Shown here piece by piece: positions 23,707 through 33,409 of a DNA stretch of 64,000 nucleotides. The translations under genes and the position numbers were made by a program. Under the pieces are notes generated by a model. It had not been told where the DNA came from, made no database searches, and worked only from the letters and a program-made list of their open reading frames with translations. Position 1 is the stretch's first letter; each line of letters begins with the position of its first letter. The DNA is from Crocinitomicaceae bacterium (GTDB lineage: Bacteria > Bacteroidota > Bacteroidia > Flavobacteriales_D > Crocinitomicaceae). The stretch covers positions 62,001-126,000 of the forward strand of contig JACJYW010000004.1 of the NCBI GenBank assembly GCA_020635955.1, read 5' to 3'.

Positions 23707-26546
23707 TGTTTGATCACTTTAATTTTTTGATTTACTGCCTGATCATCTTGCTTAACAACAATGAAATAGACACCATTTGCAAGATCATTAATGGATAATT
23801 GTGATCCATTTTTAATGTTTGAATATTTTCGAATCATTCGTCCGGATATATCCTGAAGCTCAACTTCAAGTGATAATGCATTGGTGCTCACATTTAATAT
23901 TCCAGCTGTTGGATTAGGAAACACTGAAAAGTTTAACGTTGACTCTTCTAGTATCTGATTAATTGCTTCAATTAAAACTTTATGGGTAGACGTATCCGCA
24001 CATATTCCATTGCTAGATATCAAAGTCACATCATAGATTCCTGTATTGGCATATGTGTAAAGTGGATCTTGAATATTGTCGGTATCAGCATTTCCGAAAT
24101 CCCAGATCCAACTTGTTGCATTCATTGAGACGTCAGTAAACTGAAAGGCATTATATGTTTGTTGGTATGCAAAATTAGTTTGAGGATCTTGAAGTATAGT
24201 AAAGGATTTTGACGGAATTCCTTCAACTTCCGGACTTGTTGAAGAAACTTTGAATTTATAATTACCACCTACTGTTAAATAAGGTATTTGCACATTAAAA
24301 TACCCTGCCGTATCCGCTAAGACAGTTCCCATTAACACCTGATTAGTGAAATCACCGAACTCATCCGAAAGGTATAATTCGAAGATATTATCATCATGAA
24401 ATGTTCCAACTATTTGATACGGAATGGTCATGGATTCCTTTGGGCAAATTTCATCTACTAAAATGCTATCCAGATCAGTGTAAATTGAGTCCCGATCCAA
24501 ATCAAATTTTACTATAAATCCGGAATCATATGTACTCATTGCTGCTCCCAGATGAGGAATACCAAAGGCAATTTCTGAAAGCGAGCTCGTTCTTCCACAA
24601 AGTATTATTTGATCTTCAAATACACAAGACTCATTGGCCTGATCATCTCCACTTCCACCATAATAAGACCCCCATTTTTGATGACCTGTAGAATCAAAAA
24701 CGGCCACATAAGAATCTAAATAAGTTGGATATGGAGGATAAGGCTGTGGCGAATAGGTGAGGTAATCCTTATGCACATCATTAGTTGCTATTTGATCTGT
24801 ACTTCTTGTAATTCCAGTAAGCACAATTGCGTTATTGTTAGCATAATGAATATCCAATGGATAATCATCAGATGTACCTCCAAATAAAGTACTCCAAATT
24901 TTCGTAGTACCTGCCGTATCAAATTTCATGATGTAAGTTTCATAACCGGCATCAGCAATTTCTTTATGTGTACCTGTAGTAGCATACGCATTATTGCCGG
25001 CAGAACAATTCACGGTAGCTGTAATATATATTTCACCTTCATTCACATCAATTTTATGCAATAATTCCACATGAGAATTACCATCATTATAAGTTCCCCA
25101 AATTTGATTGAGATCCAGATCAAATTTGGTGAGGTAAGTATCAGAATTCGCGATCTTGGTTGGATAAAATGTTCCAGCCGTTCCAAAATTCCAGCTATTG
25201 AAGGCTCCTACCAAATAAAGAGCATTATCATAGTATGCAATGCCAGACAACTTATCTGAACTAGTTCCACCCCAGTAAGTTCCTATCAGTAATTGTCCGG
25301 TAGTATCAAATTTGGCTATGTAAGCATTCGAATTATATCCTGTAGAATTTTTTGTGACTTGTGCAGCTCCTGGCGTTGCAATGAGATTGCTGCTAGTTGT
25401 AGAACCTGTTAGATACAATATTTCATCAACCAGTACCATTTCCTCCAGAATATCATTTCCATCTCCTCCGTACATGGTTGACCATATTGGAAATCCATTT
25501 GGATCTAGTTTCATAATAAATACGTCATTGTAATCGCCGCCAAAAAAGGTTTGATGTGCTCCTGTAGTGCCCAAATTATCACCGGTTCCGGTCATTCCTG
25601 CAACATATATATTACCTGATCCATCTACCTCAATCTCTCTAGGATTTACCATATTCGTATGATAATATGTCCCCCAAATTCTTTGACCTTCATTGTTTAG
25701 CTTTGCGATAAACATATTGCCATATAAACTTACAGTTTCATCAAAAGCTCCAACTGTAGCAATATTTTGAGCACTAATAGTAGTTCCAAAAGCGTACATA
25801 TTTCCCAAAGTATCCGTCACGATTGACCAACACTGATCATTTGATTCTCCGCCATAGTATGAACCATAAGTAACTACCGGATCAATTGTAATTTCACCTT
25901 GCTCGTAGTCTGGAAGCTGTATTGAAAAACCTTCTCTTTCCAATTGATAATAAGCATCAATAGAACATTGACCATTATTATCTTTCATCCAAACCAAAGG
26001 CATCTTCTCCTCTATTTGTGAAAAATTACTTTCTACTGAAATACCATCTTCGCTCAAATCAACATTTGCCCCTTTTACTTCCAACTCAACAGAATTTCTA
26101 GGATGACCATCATGAATAATTATGTCGTACTTAAATCCGTCTTTTCCACTGTAATAATGAATTGATAAACCATTCAATGAATCAATACATTCTACTTCAG
26201 AAAAGCTATGTGCCCTAACTTCTCCTGAGGATAAAATATAATTCTCAACATATTCTTGAGATCCTTTAGTCACTATGCTATTCGCTTCAAATCCCTTTAA
26301 ATAATAATCTATTCTATTGATTTGAAATTTTTCATCTTTGGAGATAGCTTTTTGAATACTAAATCCGTTGCTTCGAATGAAAAGTGTTGTATTTCCCAGG
26401 CTAAGTTGATACAAAACATCCTCCCTTTGATGAGTTGATTCATCCTGGATTTGACCAACGTTTTCAATAAAAAAAGGTAGCTGACCAAAGGCGCTATGAG
26501 CGACAAAAAGAGCTACCAATAAAAGTGAGATCAAATACTTCATCAT
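23703..26546 (-). CDS. T9SS-secreted DUF7948/SBBP-repeat protein with PKD domain
   Basis: This 947-residue protein has a signal peptide (ending F-G-Q near residue 22). A DUF7948-type N-terminal domain starts F-F-I-E-N-V-G-Q-I and includes the V-E-N-Y-I-L-S-S-G region. SBBP-type beta-propeller repeats then cover about 220-650, with repeated W-G-T-Y-Y-G-G blade motifs. A PKD domain lies near 790-860 (W-I-W-D-F-G-N-A) and the end is a type A sorting domain (V-F-P-N-P-T-A-G-I). It forms an operon with the next giant gene (ATGA overlap). Such proteins are surface or secreted; the ligand is unknown. The start could also be the second ATG at 26543. Confidence 0.85.
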   Translation of the reverse strand: MMKYLISLLLVALFVAHSAFGQLPFFIENVGQIQDESTHQREDVLYQLSLGNTTLFIRSNGFSIQKAISKDEKFQINRIDYYLKGFEANSIVTKGSQEYVENYILSSGEVRAHSFSEVECIDSLNGLSIHYYSGKDGFKYDIIIHDGHPRNSVELEVKGANVDLSEDGISVESNFSQIEEKMPLVWMKDNNGQCSIDAYYQLEREGFSIQLPDYEQGEITIDPVVTYGSYYGGESNDQCWSIVTDTLGNMYAFGTTISAQNIATVGAFDETVSLYGNMFIAKLNNEGQRIWGTYYHTNMVNPREIEVDGSGNIYVAGMTGTGDNLGTTGAHQTFFGGDYNDVFIMKLDPNGFPIWSTMYGGDGNDILEEMVLVDEILYLTGSTTSSNLIATPGAAQVTKNSTGYNSNAYIAKFDTTGQLLIGTYWGGTSSDKLSGIAYYDNALYLVGAFNSWNFGTAGTFYPTKIANSDTYLTKFDLDLNQIWGTYNDGNSHVELLHKIDVNEGEIYITATVNCSAGNNAYATTGTHKEIADAGYETYIMKFDTAGTTKIWSTLFGGTSDDYPLDIHYANNNAIVLTGITRSTDQIATNDVHKDYLTYSPQPYPPYPTYLDSYVAVFDSTGHQKWGSYYGGSGDDQANESCVFEDQIILCGRTSSLSEIAFGIPHLGAAMSTYDSGFIVKFDLDRDSIYTDLDSILVDEICPKESMTIPYQIVGTFHDDNIFELYLSDEFGDFTNQVLMGTVLADTAGYFNVQIPYLTVGGNYKFKVSSTSPEVEGIPSKSFTILQDPQTNFAYQQTYNAFQFTDVSMNATSWIWDFGNADTDNIQDPLYTYANTGIYDVTLISSNGICADTSTHKVLIEAINQILEESTLNFSVFPNPTAGILNVSTNALSLEVELQDISGRMIRKYSNIKNGSQLSINDLANGVYFIVVKQDDQAVNQKIKVIKQ

Positions 26547-26557
26547 GATATGCTAAT

Positions 26558-26581
26558 AACCTGATTTTCATCTTTCAGGTT
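26558..26581 (-). other. Small hairpin in the leader of the giant T9SS operon
   Basis: AACCTGA and TCAGGTT pair perfectly around a 10-base loop, 12 bases upstream of the operon start codon. No T-run follows on either strand. It may be a leader structure or chance; no other support. Confidence 0.3.
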
Positions 26582-26691
26582 GCTTGAGGTTGATAAATTT
26601 CTATATGAATTTATGAATAAGTATTTAATTTCAGTTAATTCAATTGTATATCAGTACTTTATTATGACTAATTTTATTCCAAACTCTACCT

Positions 26692-27147
26692 ATGAAAATT
26701 GAGGCCAGTAATATGGATAATTACATTTCCAAACTACCTGAAGATCGACAAGAAGCTATGAATAAGTTGCGATCAGCTATTGGATCTAAGATTCCAAAAG
26801 GGTTTGAAGAGGGAATGTCTTATGGAATGCCTGGTTGGGTTATTCCACATTCACTGTATCCTTCAGGATATCATTGTAAGCCAGAAGAACCACTTCCTTT
26901 TTTGAGTATTGCATCACAAAAAAACTTCATTGCCGTGTATCACATGGGGATTTATGCTGAACCTAAATTGTTAAAATGGTTCACAGAAGAATTCCCTAAA
27001 CACAGCAATAAAAAGTTAGACATGGGAAAAAGCTGCATGCGCTTCAAGAAAATGGAAGACATTCCTTTCGATCTGATGGGTGAACTAGCCAGCAAAATGA
27101 CGGCAGAAGAATGGATCAATAAATATGAATCAGCTTTTAAGAAGTGA
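26692..27147 (+). CDS. DUF1801 (YdhG-like) family protein
   Basis: This 151-residue cytoplasmic protein matches the DUF1801 fold, with L-P-E-D-R-Q-E-A-M-N-K-L-R near the start, the E-G-M-S-Y-G-M-P core and the F-I-A-V-Y-H-M-G strand. A closing helix contains K-K-L-D-M-G-K-S-C-M-R-F. The fold resembles a heme-free frataxin-like sandwich, but function is not established. It ends 6 bases before the next gene, so the two may be cotranscribed. Confidence 0.85.
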   Translation: MKIEASNMDNYISKLPEDRQEAMNKLRSAIGSKIPKGFEEGMSYGMPGWVIPHSLYPSGYHCKPEEPLPFLSIASQKNFIAVYHMGIYAEPKLLKWFTEEFPKHSNKKLDMGKSCMRFKKMEDIPFDLMGELASKMTAEEWINKYESAFKK

Positions 27148-27153
27148 TTTAGA

Positions 27154-28866
27154 ATGAATCGATTGTTATTCTTTATATTCTGTACTCTATCTTTCCAGGG
27201 ATCAACCCAGTTTAAGACATATACTTCTAAAACCAAAATGGGATTAAAATGCAATGAAACTATTATTTTCAAAGCGAAAAAGAATCTCGAGATCATTATT
27301 GAAAGTGATAGAATTGCCGTTGTTAAAAACAAGAAAAGTACCTATTACATAGATTGTTACGGGAATGAAATCTTTGTTCTAAAAAATAAAAATGGCGTAG
27401 GATTTCCTTTCCATGATGGTTCGGCTATTATTGGAATAAAGAATAAAGATGGCTCCTTGCTATATGGTGCAATAAATGATTCCGGTAATTATTTCATGCC
27501 TGCTGAATTTGCCGTATTACCTGAATATTTTGGGCAAATAGTTGCGGCAAAAAAATACGCCGGAGATCTATACTCTTCACTTTATCATCCTACTAGCGGC
27601 TTTATAGTTGCTGATGTTGACTCCATCTACTTCATGGGAAATTTGTTGTTCGCAGATGCTAAAAAGAATATCACACATTCCTCAACCCGCAAGAAACTAT
27701 TTAGTCATAAAACAAAGACATACACTTATACTGATTCTTATGAAACCATTCATGTAATTGATCCTCAAAAAGGAAATTTACTGGTTGAATTTGCTACAGA
27801 TGTAGTCGAATATGAAAATTACACGGTTATTACAGATTTCGAAAGACATAAGTATTTGTTTGACAAAGAGCAGCAATTAGTATTCGAGCAAACATTTAGC
27901 GATTATCTCATTATGGATCATTTCGTCTATTGTCTTGGTGACTCAACCAATGGAGCTTACGAATTGACCTTATTTGATCCAAATACAGGATTAATAGAAA
28001 CGGATATTGAATACGTAGGTCAAATAGATGAAGGAAGATACGTTTTTGCAAAAGACAGTCTTCAATATATTGGAAAAGAGGATCTTTCTGCTTTGAGCCC
28101 AAGTTTCATGGGCTTTGGTCCAGTTCATGATGGTTGGAGAATCATTTATGATGATTACAAATATGGTTACATGAATGATTCAACCTATTACGTTCGACCA
28201 TTCAGATTCCCTATAATTGCTTCTATTTCTACCAAAACGCATGGTGGTGGAACAAATCCTATTGGCTGGTTCGCTAATAAAGTGAGGAACTTCGGAACCC
28301 ATGTTGGAAACTTTGGAAGAGCTTTAATTGGCAAATCTCCCCACCCTACTTATACCTACACCGGCTCACCTTCTTATACTACCACTGAACTTTATTATTA
28401 CTATGCCGGATTTCCATTTGTGAATAATTACGCCAAGATTAGAGTTGTTCCTGAAGTATTTGTGCCCGAACACGATTATGTATGGTTAGATAAAATAGAA
28501 CTTAGCAAAACATATTATTCATTCATAGATACGAATGGACATTTAATTTCAAGTGAAAAATATGGAAGGGTTAATGATTTTGTTGAAGGAAGAGCTTTGG
28601 TTCAAAAAGAAGGTTCTTATAATTGGACGATAATAGATGAGTCAGGAAAGAATGCTATTCCGTATACTATATACAGTTTATATGATGCACCAAAAGGACA
28701 TCATATCTTCACGAGTAAGTTTTATGATAATTATGGGTTAATGGATAGTTCCCTAAACGTCATTTTAAAGCCTAAATACAAAGAATTGTATTTTAGTAAT
28801 GATACTTGCTATGAAAAGATCAGGTACGGTCAACCTGGTAAGCTCAGATATGTTATTCCTAATTAG
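27154..28866 (+). CDS. Secreted WG-repeat-like protein, first of two tandem paralogues
   Basis: This 570-residue protein has a short signal peptide (M-N-R-L-L-F-F-I-F ... G-S-T-Q, about 19 residues). It then consists of repeating beta units that resemble WG/KWG repeats (Y-G-A-I-N-D-S-G, Y-G-Y-M-N-D, S-F-I-D-T-N-G), each describing a strand pair ended by D/N-G. A glycine-rich insert (G-G-G-T-N-P-I-G) near residues 365-400 precedes an amphipathic N-F-G-R segment. The downstream neighbour has the same plan, so they arose by duplication. No catalytic motif or sorting domain is seen. Function unknown. Confidence 0.75.
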   Translation: MNRLLFFIFCTLSFQGSTQFKTYTSKTKMGLKCNETIIFKAKKNLEIIIESDRIAVVKNKKSTYYIDCYGNEIFVLKNKNGVGFPFHDGSAIIGIKNKDGSLLYGAINDSGNYFMPAEFAVLPEYFGQIVAAKKYAGDLYSSLYHPTSGFIVADVDSIYFMGNLLFADAKKNITHSSTRKKLFSHKTKTYTYTDSYETIHVIDPQKGNLLVEFATDVVEYENYTVITDFERHKYLFDKEQQLVFEQTFSDYLIMDHFVYCLGDSTNGAYELTLFDPNTGLIETDIEYVGQIDEGRYVFAKDSLQYIGKEDLSALSPSFMGFGPVHDGWRIIYDDYKYGYMNDSTYYVRPFRFPIIASISTKTHGGGTNPIGWFANKVRNFGTHVGNFGRALIGKSPHPTYTYTGSPSYTTTELYYYYAGFPFVNNYAKIRVVPEVFVPEHDYVWLDKIELSKTYYSFIDTNGHLISSEKYGRVNDFVEGRALVQKEGSYNWTIIDESGKNAIPYTIYSLYDAPKGHHIFTSKFYDNYGLMDSSLNVILKPKYKELYFSNDTCYEKIRYGQPGKLRYVIPN

Positions 28867-28876
28867 AATTCTAAAA

Positions 28877-30610
28877 ATGAAAGGAATAATATTATTTGCA
28901 CTCTTATTTCCTGTTATAGGTAATGCTCAATTCTCATTAACTGAGAAAAAAGGTCGCGTTGGTGTGAATTATGGAGACATAGTATTGATCACTCCAAAGG
29001 CAGATTCCATTTGCCTTTCTGACTCTGTTGCTACAGTTTTTAAAAAGAAAAAAGTCTCCTATTTGAATACCCTGGGAGATAAGATTTACAAAAGCACCAT
29101 TGAAAAAGGTCATCCTTTTCATAATGGCTTTGCGATCATTCAAAATAAGAAGGGCTTATATGGAGCAATCAACGCACAAGGTGAGGAGGTAGTTCCATTT
29201 ACCAGTCTGAGACCAGGAATTTATTACGGCAACATGCTTTTGGTAAAACGATACCTAAAAAGGGAACATGATTTTGTTCTTTACGAACCGTATAGATCAG
29301 TACTGGCAAATATTGACTCTGTAATCTGGCTCCATGACTGGATAATAGTTCACCGAACTGAATCAGAGAAATTTGAATATGTTAAAAAACGTTTGCTAAG
29401 ACAAGATGAAGTAAAAACAGAATATAAATACGTACAGTATTCTACCGTTTATGACCCCTTCAATTATGAAAAAGTTGACCAGTCTGGTGGATATAAGGAT
29501 TTTGGAGATTACGTTTTTTTTAACGATCCCACCGGAAAGAAGAACTTGAGATCCGTAGACAAGTCAATAAAAATTGAAGGTATTAATCATGTGCAAGAAT
29601 TGAACGAAAATTATCTTCAATTCGAACAGAATGATAATTTGGTATTATTTAACCGAAAACTTAAAAGATCATTAATATCCGGGAACTATTATGAATATCA
29701 ATTTAATGAGAATTCCATTTACGCCTGGAAAGATACGAACGGTAGTTTCAAAAGTGTTGCTATTTATGACCTAGAAGGAATCTTATTACGAGACGACCTG
29801 GCATATGTGCGGCATATTGATGATAATCGAATAGTTTTCATGTTGGATTCCATGCAGGTGATCGGCACAGAAAAAGGAGAGATACTTACTGACAGATTTT
29901 ATGCATTTGGTGAATCACACAACGGTTTCAGAATCGTCTATTTAGGTGCATCATATGGTTATATTGATGAATCAGATTATCATTTATTACCAATCGAATA
30001 CCCTTTGATCATGAAACATTACTCAGGTGGTGGTGGCAAAAAACCAGGTGGGATATTCAGGGCATTTGCTCAAATGATTGGAAATTTTGGGAGGATGATG
30101 ACCTTCCAGAAACCGAAAAACTTTGACAATACGCTACCAACTTATGATTATACCTCTTTATCGGAAGCCGGACATCCGTTTCATGAAGGATATGCAAAGG
30201 TTTGCCTGTATGGTTTGAATAAAGATCAACAGTATGATTCGCTATTGATAGTGGAGCAACATGAGCCACTTCATTACAACTTTGTGGATATCAATGGCCG
30301 TCTCCTTAACAGCAAGAAATACACTGATGCAGGTAATTTCAATGGCGGAAGAACCTGGGTGAAGGAAGGGAAAAATTACTATATCATTGATAAAACAGGC
30401 AAAAAGGTATCTAATAGAAACTATTACCGCTTTGAAGCCATGAAAGATGGTTATTATCACGCAACTAGTAATTCGATAGACTACATATATAATTCAAATT
30501 TTGAAGAAGTAGCTAAATGTGATTGCTGGAGATTTCATCAGGATGAATCCGGGATCTATCAGATCAAATACACAGATACTTTAGCCGTTTATCTTTATCC
30601 GTCAAATTAA
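28877..30610 (+). CDS. Secreted WG-repeat-like protein, second tandem paralogue
   Basis: The ATG at 28877, 10 bases after the preceding stop, gives 577 residues with a signal peptide (M-K-G-I-I-L-F-A-L-L ... G-N-A-Q). The frame extends further upstream without a signal, so this start is preferred. Shared landmarks with the upstream paralogue are the F-H-N/D-G-x-A-I-I segment followed by L-Y-G-A-I-N, a G-G-G-G-K-K-P-G-G insert followed by I-G-N-F-G-R-M-M, and N-F-V-D-I-N-G. Both are likely periplasmic or surface repeat proteins. Function unknown. Confidence 0.75.
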   Translation: MKGIILFALLFPVIGNAQFSLTEKKGRVGVNYGDIVLITPKADSICLSDSVATVFKKKKVSYLNTLGDKIYKSTIEKGHPFHNGFAIIQNKKGLYGAINAQGEEVVPFTSLRPGIYYGNMLLVKRYLKREHDFVLYEPYRSVLANIDSVIWLHDWIIVHRTESEKFEYVKKRLLRQDEVKTEYKYVQYSTVYDPFNYEKVDQSGGYKDFGDYVFFNDPTGKKNLRSVDKSIKIEGINHVQELNENYLQFEQNDNLVLFNRKLKRSLISGNYYEYQFNENSIYAWKDTNGSFKSVAIYDLEGILLRDDLAYVRHIDDNRIVFMLDSMQVIGTEKGEILTDRFYAFGESHNGFRIVYLGASYGYIDESDYHLLPIEYPLIMKHYSGGGGKKPGGIFRAFAQMIGNFGRMMTFQKPKNFDNTLPTYDYTSLSEAGHPFHEGYAKVCLYGLNKDQQYDSLLIVEQHEPLHYNFVDINGRLLNSKKYTDAGNFNGGRTWVKEGKNYYIIDKTGKKVSNRNYYRFEAMKDGYYHATSNSIDYIYNSNFEEVAKCDCWRFHQDESGIYQIKYTDTLAVYLYPSN

Positions 30611-30676
30611 TTTTTCTCAACTATAATAATTGTTGCACCGATTTTAAACGCGCGGCTTTTCGCAATTAATTTTTCC

Positions 30677-30684
30677 TAACTTTG
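30677..30684 (+). promoter_or_regulatory. -7 promoter element of gcvT
   Basis: TAACTTTG matches the TAnnTTTG consensus and lies 25 bases before the gcvT ATG. No perfect TTG is found at the -33 distance; the closest is a TTTT run at 30657-30660. Confidence 0.55.
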
Positions 30685-30709
30685 ATGGACTTATTAAAAT
30701 CCTTTAAGA

Positions 30710-31807
30710 ATGGAAACATCAACTTTAAAAAACACTGCCTTAACTCATGTACACGAAGCTTTAGGCGCTAAAATGGTCCCTTTTGCCGGTTACAATATGC
30801 CTGTTCAATATACTGGTGTAATTGCTGAGCACGAATGTGTTAGAAAAGCAGTTGGTGTTTTTGATGTATCTCACATGGGTGAGTTCATTTTAAAAGGTGA
30901 TAAAGCTTTAGACCTAATTCAAAAGATATCTTCCAATGATGCTTCAAAAATGGTAAATAATCAGGCACAGTACTCATGCATGCCTAATGCAAAGGGTGGT
31001 ATTGTTGACGATTTGATCATTTACAAAAAGAATGATCTTGAGTATATGTTGGTTGTAAACGCTTCTAACATTGAGAAAGACTGGAACTGGATCCAATCAC
31101 ACAATGACATGGGTGTTGAAATGATCAACATGTCAGATGAGTATTCTTTATTAGCTATTCAAGGGCCTAAAGCGGCAGAAGCAATGCAATCATTGACCAA
31201 TCTTGACCTTGCCAATATGAAGTATTATACTTTTGATGAAGGTACATTTGCAGGACGTCCAAATGTGATCGTTTCGGCTACAGGTTATACTGGTTCTGGA
31301 GGATTTGAAGTGTACATCAAGAATGAAGATGCAGAAGCTGTTTGGAATGCTGTTTTCGAAGCTGGAAAAAGCTACGGTATCCAACCAATTGGTTTAGCTG
31401 CTAGAGATACCTTAAGACTTGAAATGGGATATTGCCTTTACGGTAATGACATTGATGATACTACTTCTCCATTGGAAGCTGGTTTAGGATGGGTAACCAA
31501 ATTCACTAAAGACTTTGTTAACTCTGCTGCCCTTGCAAAACAAAAAGAAGAAGGTGTAAAAAGAAAACTAGTAGGTTTCGAATTAGTTGATAAAGGTGTT
31601 GCGAGACATGACTACCCTATTGTTGATGCATCTGGTAACGTGATTGGTAAAGTAACTTCTGGAACAATGGCTCCGTCTACGGGTAAAGCAATTGGCTTAG
31701 GTTATGTTCCAACTGAATTGAGTTCAGAAGGATCAGAGATCTACGTTCAGGTTAGAAACAAGAACTTAAAGGCTAAAGTGGTAAAACCACCATTCTATAA
31801 AGCTTAA
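30710..31807 (+). CDS. gcvT: Glycine cleavage system T protein (aminomethyltransferase)
   Basis: GcvT transfers the methylene group from the aminomethyl-lipoyl H protein to tetrahydrofolate, releasing ammonia. The 365-residue protein has the family start V-P-F-A-G-Y-N-M-P-V-Q-Y and the conserved V-S-H-M-G-E. The folate-site region Y-T-G-S-G-G-F-E-V-Y and the catalytic-site A-A-R-D-T-L-R-L-E are also clear. The C-terminal barrel has S-G-T-M-A-P-S-T. Full length. No gcvH or gcvP is in the window. The stop interlocks with the convergent FAD monooxygenase gene (TTAA, 31804-31807). Confidence 0.96.
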   Translation: METSTLKNTALTHVHEALGAKMVPFAGYNMPVQYTGVIAEHECVRKAVGVFDVSHMGEFILKGDKALDLIQKISSNDASKMVNNQAQYSCMPNAKGGIVDDLIIYKKNDLEYMLVVNASNIEKDWNWIQSHNDMGVEMINMSDEYSLLAIQGPKAAEAMQSLTNLDLANMKYYTFDEGTFAGRPNVIVSATGYTGSGGFEVYIKNEDAEAVWNAVFEAGKSYGIQPIGLAARDTLRLEMGYCLYGNDIDDTTSPLEAGLGWVTKFTKDFVNSAALAKQKEEGVKRKLVGFELVDKGVARHDYPIVDASGNVIGKVTSGTMAPSTGKAIGLGYVPTELSSEGSEIYVQVRNKNLKAKVVKPPFYKA

Positions 31808-33339
31808 GCTTTAAGCCCAACTTTCTTAAGATATTCATTTAGCTGTTGCTGGTCATAACCATCAGCAATATAAGCTATGTAATTATCAGGTCGTACCAGG
31901 ATGATTAGTTCATTGGTTACACCTAAAGAATTCCATTTTTCAATAATTGGATCCTCTACTAAGATTAAATCTCCTGTAAAGGTTTCCTTAAATCCATTCC
32001 AATCTGCTTCAGAAAGAGGATTTGTACCGATATGTACCAAATGAAATGCCGGTTCTGTTAACTTTAAATACAAATTGTCTTGAATGAAATAAGGAAAACG
32101 ATCACCTGCATAAAACTCAAGCTCAGGTGTACTTGTATCTTCAGCTATACTATGTTCATTGTAGCTCCATCCAATTTGAGATACGGTCTTGAAGGCTAAC
32201 TTTCTGATTTTCTCTCTTTTCATTAGGATTCCCGCCATGGGTAAACCAAACAACTTCCTGAACACGCGAATGAAGATGTTCCTGCTACTCATGAAGGTAA
32301 AGCCACGATCTGTGAACTTCAGCAGCCATTTAGCAAAAGGCATTCGTTCTTCATTGTAAGTGCGTAAGAGTCTTTCTGGTGCCTGACCTTTCAGCACCAT
32401 GGCTAACTTCCAGCAAAGATTATAGGCATCCTGTAAACCTGTGTTCATACCCTGACCACCGGCAGGTGAGTGAATGTGTGCACTATCTCCAGCTAAAAAC
32501 ACTCTTCCTTCACTAAAATGATCAACCGCACGGTGATGAAGCTTATAAATAGAGAACCAGTTCACTTCTTTGAAATCAATTTGCAAATTCAACGTCTTCT
32601 TAACCGTTTCTTTAATGTCGTTAAAAGTCACATCATCCTTTTTATTGAATTTCGAAGGCAAGGTCCCTAGAACTCTGTAGGTATGAGCATTCGTTTCAGG
32701 CATTAAGGCCACAAAATTTTCTTTTCCCGGTGAAACGATCAATTTGTCTGATCCAATTTCAGCTTCCATAACTGTATCAGCAACAAAGAACTTTTGCTCA
32801 TATGTTCCTCCTCTGAAGCTAAAATCAAGTTCATGTCTGATAGGACTTTTAGCACCTTCGCATCCTATTATGTATTTAGCCTCGATCACAAACTCCTCAC
32901 CCTGATGCCTGACCATTGCCGTGACCTTATTCTCGTATTCCAGCATCTTCAAATATTCATGTTCCCACAACACTGATTTACCGAGATTATCCAACCGCTC
33001 GGAAAGTAATTTTTCATTCTTGAATTGCTCAAAGGCTAGCAAATAGCTGAATTCAGATTGTTCTTTACCCAATTCGCCAATCTGCACTTCTCCCCTTACC
33101 TTTCCGTTTGTAAATAAATTAAAGGAAGTCACCTTTTTACCATTGTTAACTACCTGATCAGATAGCCCCATTTGTTGGTAGATCTCAATGCTTCTGGAGG
33201 TAACGAGTATAGCTCTGGATTCAACTGTAGGACCTGATTTAGAATCAATAATGATAAAATCAATTCCAAATCTTTCTAATTGATTTGCCGCCATAAGCCC
33301 GGTGGGACCGGCACCTACGATTAGGACATCTGTATTCAT
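31804..33339 (-). CDS. FAD-dependent aromatic hydroxylase-type monooxygenase
   Basis: This 511-residue protein belongs to the PheA/TfdB group of class A flavin monooxygenases. The FAD ADP-binding loop is V-G-A-G-P-T-G-L-M-A-A (8-18) and the conserved second loop is G-C-E-G-A-K-S. The FAD ribityl motif is G-D-S-A-H-I-H-S-P-A-G-G-Q-G-M-N. A C-terminal thioredoxin-like domain of the family follows. Such enzymes add one oxygen atom to phenolic or polyketide-like substrates using NAD(P)H. No catabolic gene cluster is adjacent, so the substrate is unknown. Confidence 0.88.
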   Translation of the reverse strand: MNTDVLIVGAGPTGLMAANQLERFGIDFIIIDSKSGPTVESRAILVTSRSIEIYQQMGLSDQVVNNGKKVTSFNLFTNGKVRGEVQIGELGKEQSEFSYLLAFEQFKNEKLLSERLDNLGKSVLWEHEYLKMLEYENKVTAMVRHQGEEFVIEAKYIIGCEGAKSPIRHELDFSFRGGTYEQKFFVADTVMEAEIGSDKLIVSPGKENFVALMPETNAHTYRVLGTLPSKFNKKDDVTFNDIKETVKKTLNLQIDFKEVNWFSIYKLHHRAVDHFSEGRVFLAGDSAHIHSPAGGQGMNTGLQDAYNLCWKLAMVLKGQAPERLLRTYNEERMPFAKWLLKFTDRGFTFMSSRNIFIRVFRKLFGLPMAGILMKREKIRKLAFKTVSQIGWSYNEHSIAEDTSTPELEFYAGDRFPYFIQDNLYLKLTEPAFHLVHIGTNPLSEADWNGFKETFTGDLILVEDPIIEKWNSLGVTNELIILVRPDNYIAYIADGYDQQQLNEYLKKVGLKA

Positions 33340-33409
33340 AGAGAGGTTTTACTCCTTCTAATCTACAAAAACAAACAGACAATGTCCATTTAAAGTATAG
33401 AGGATGAGA

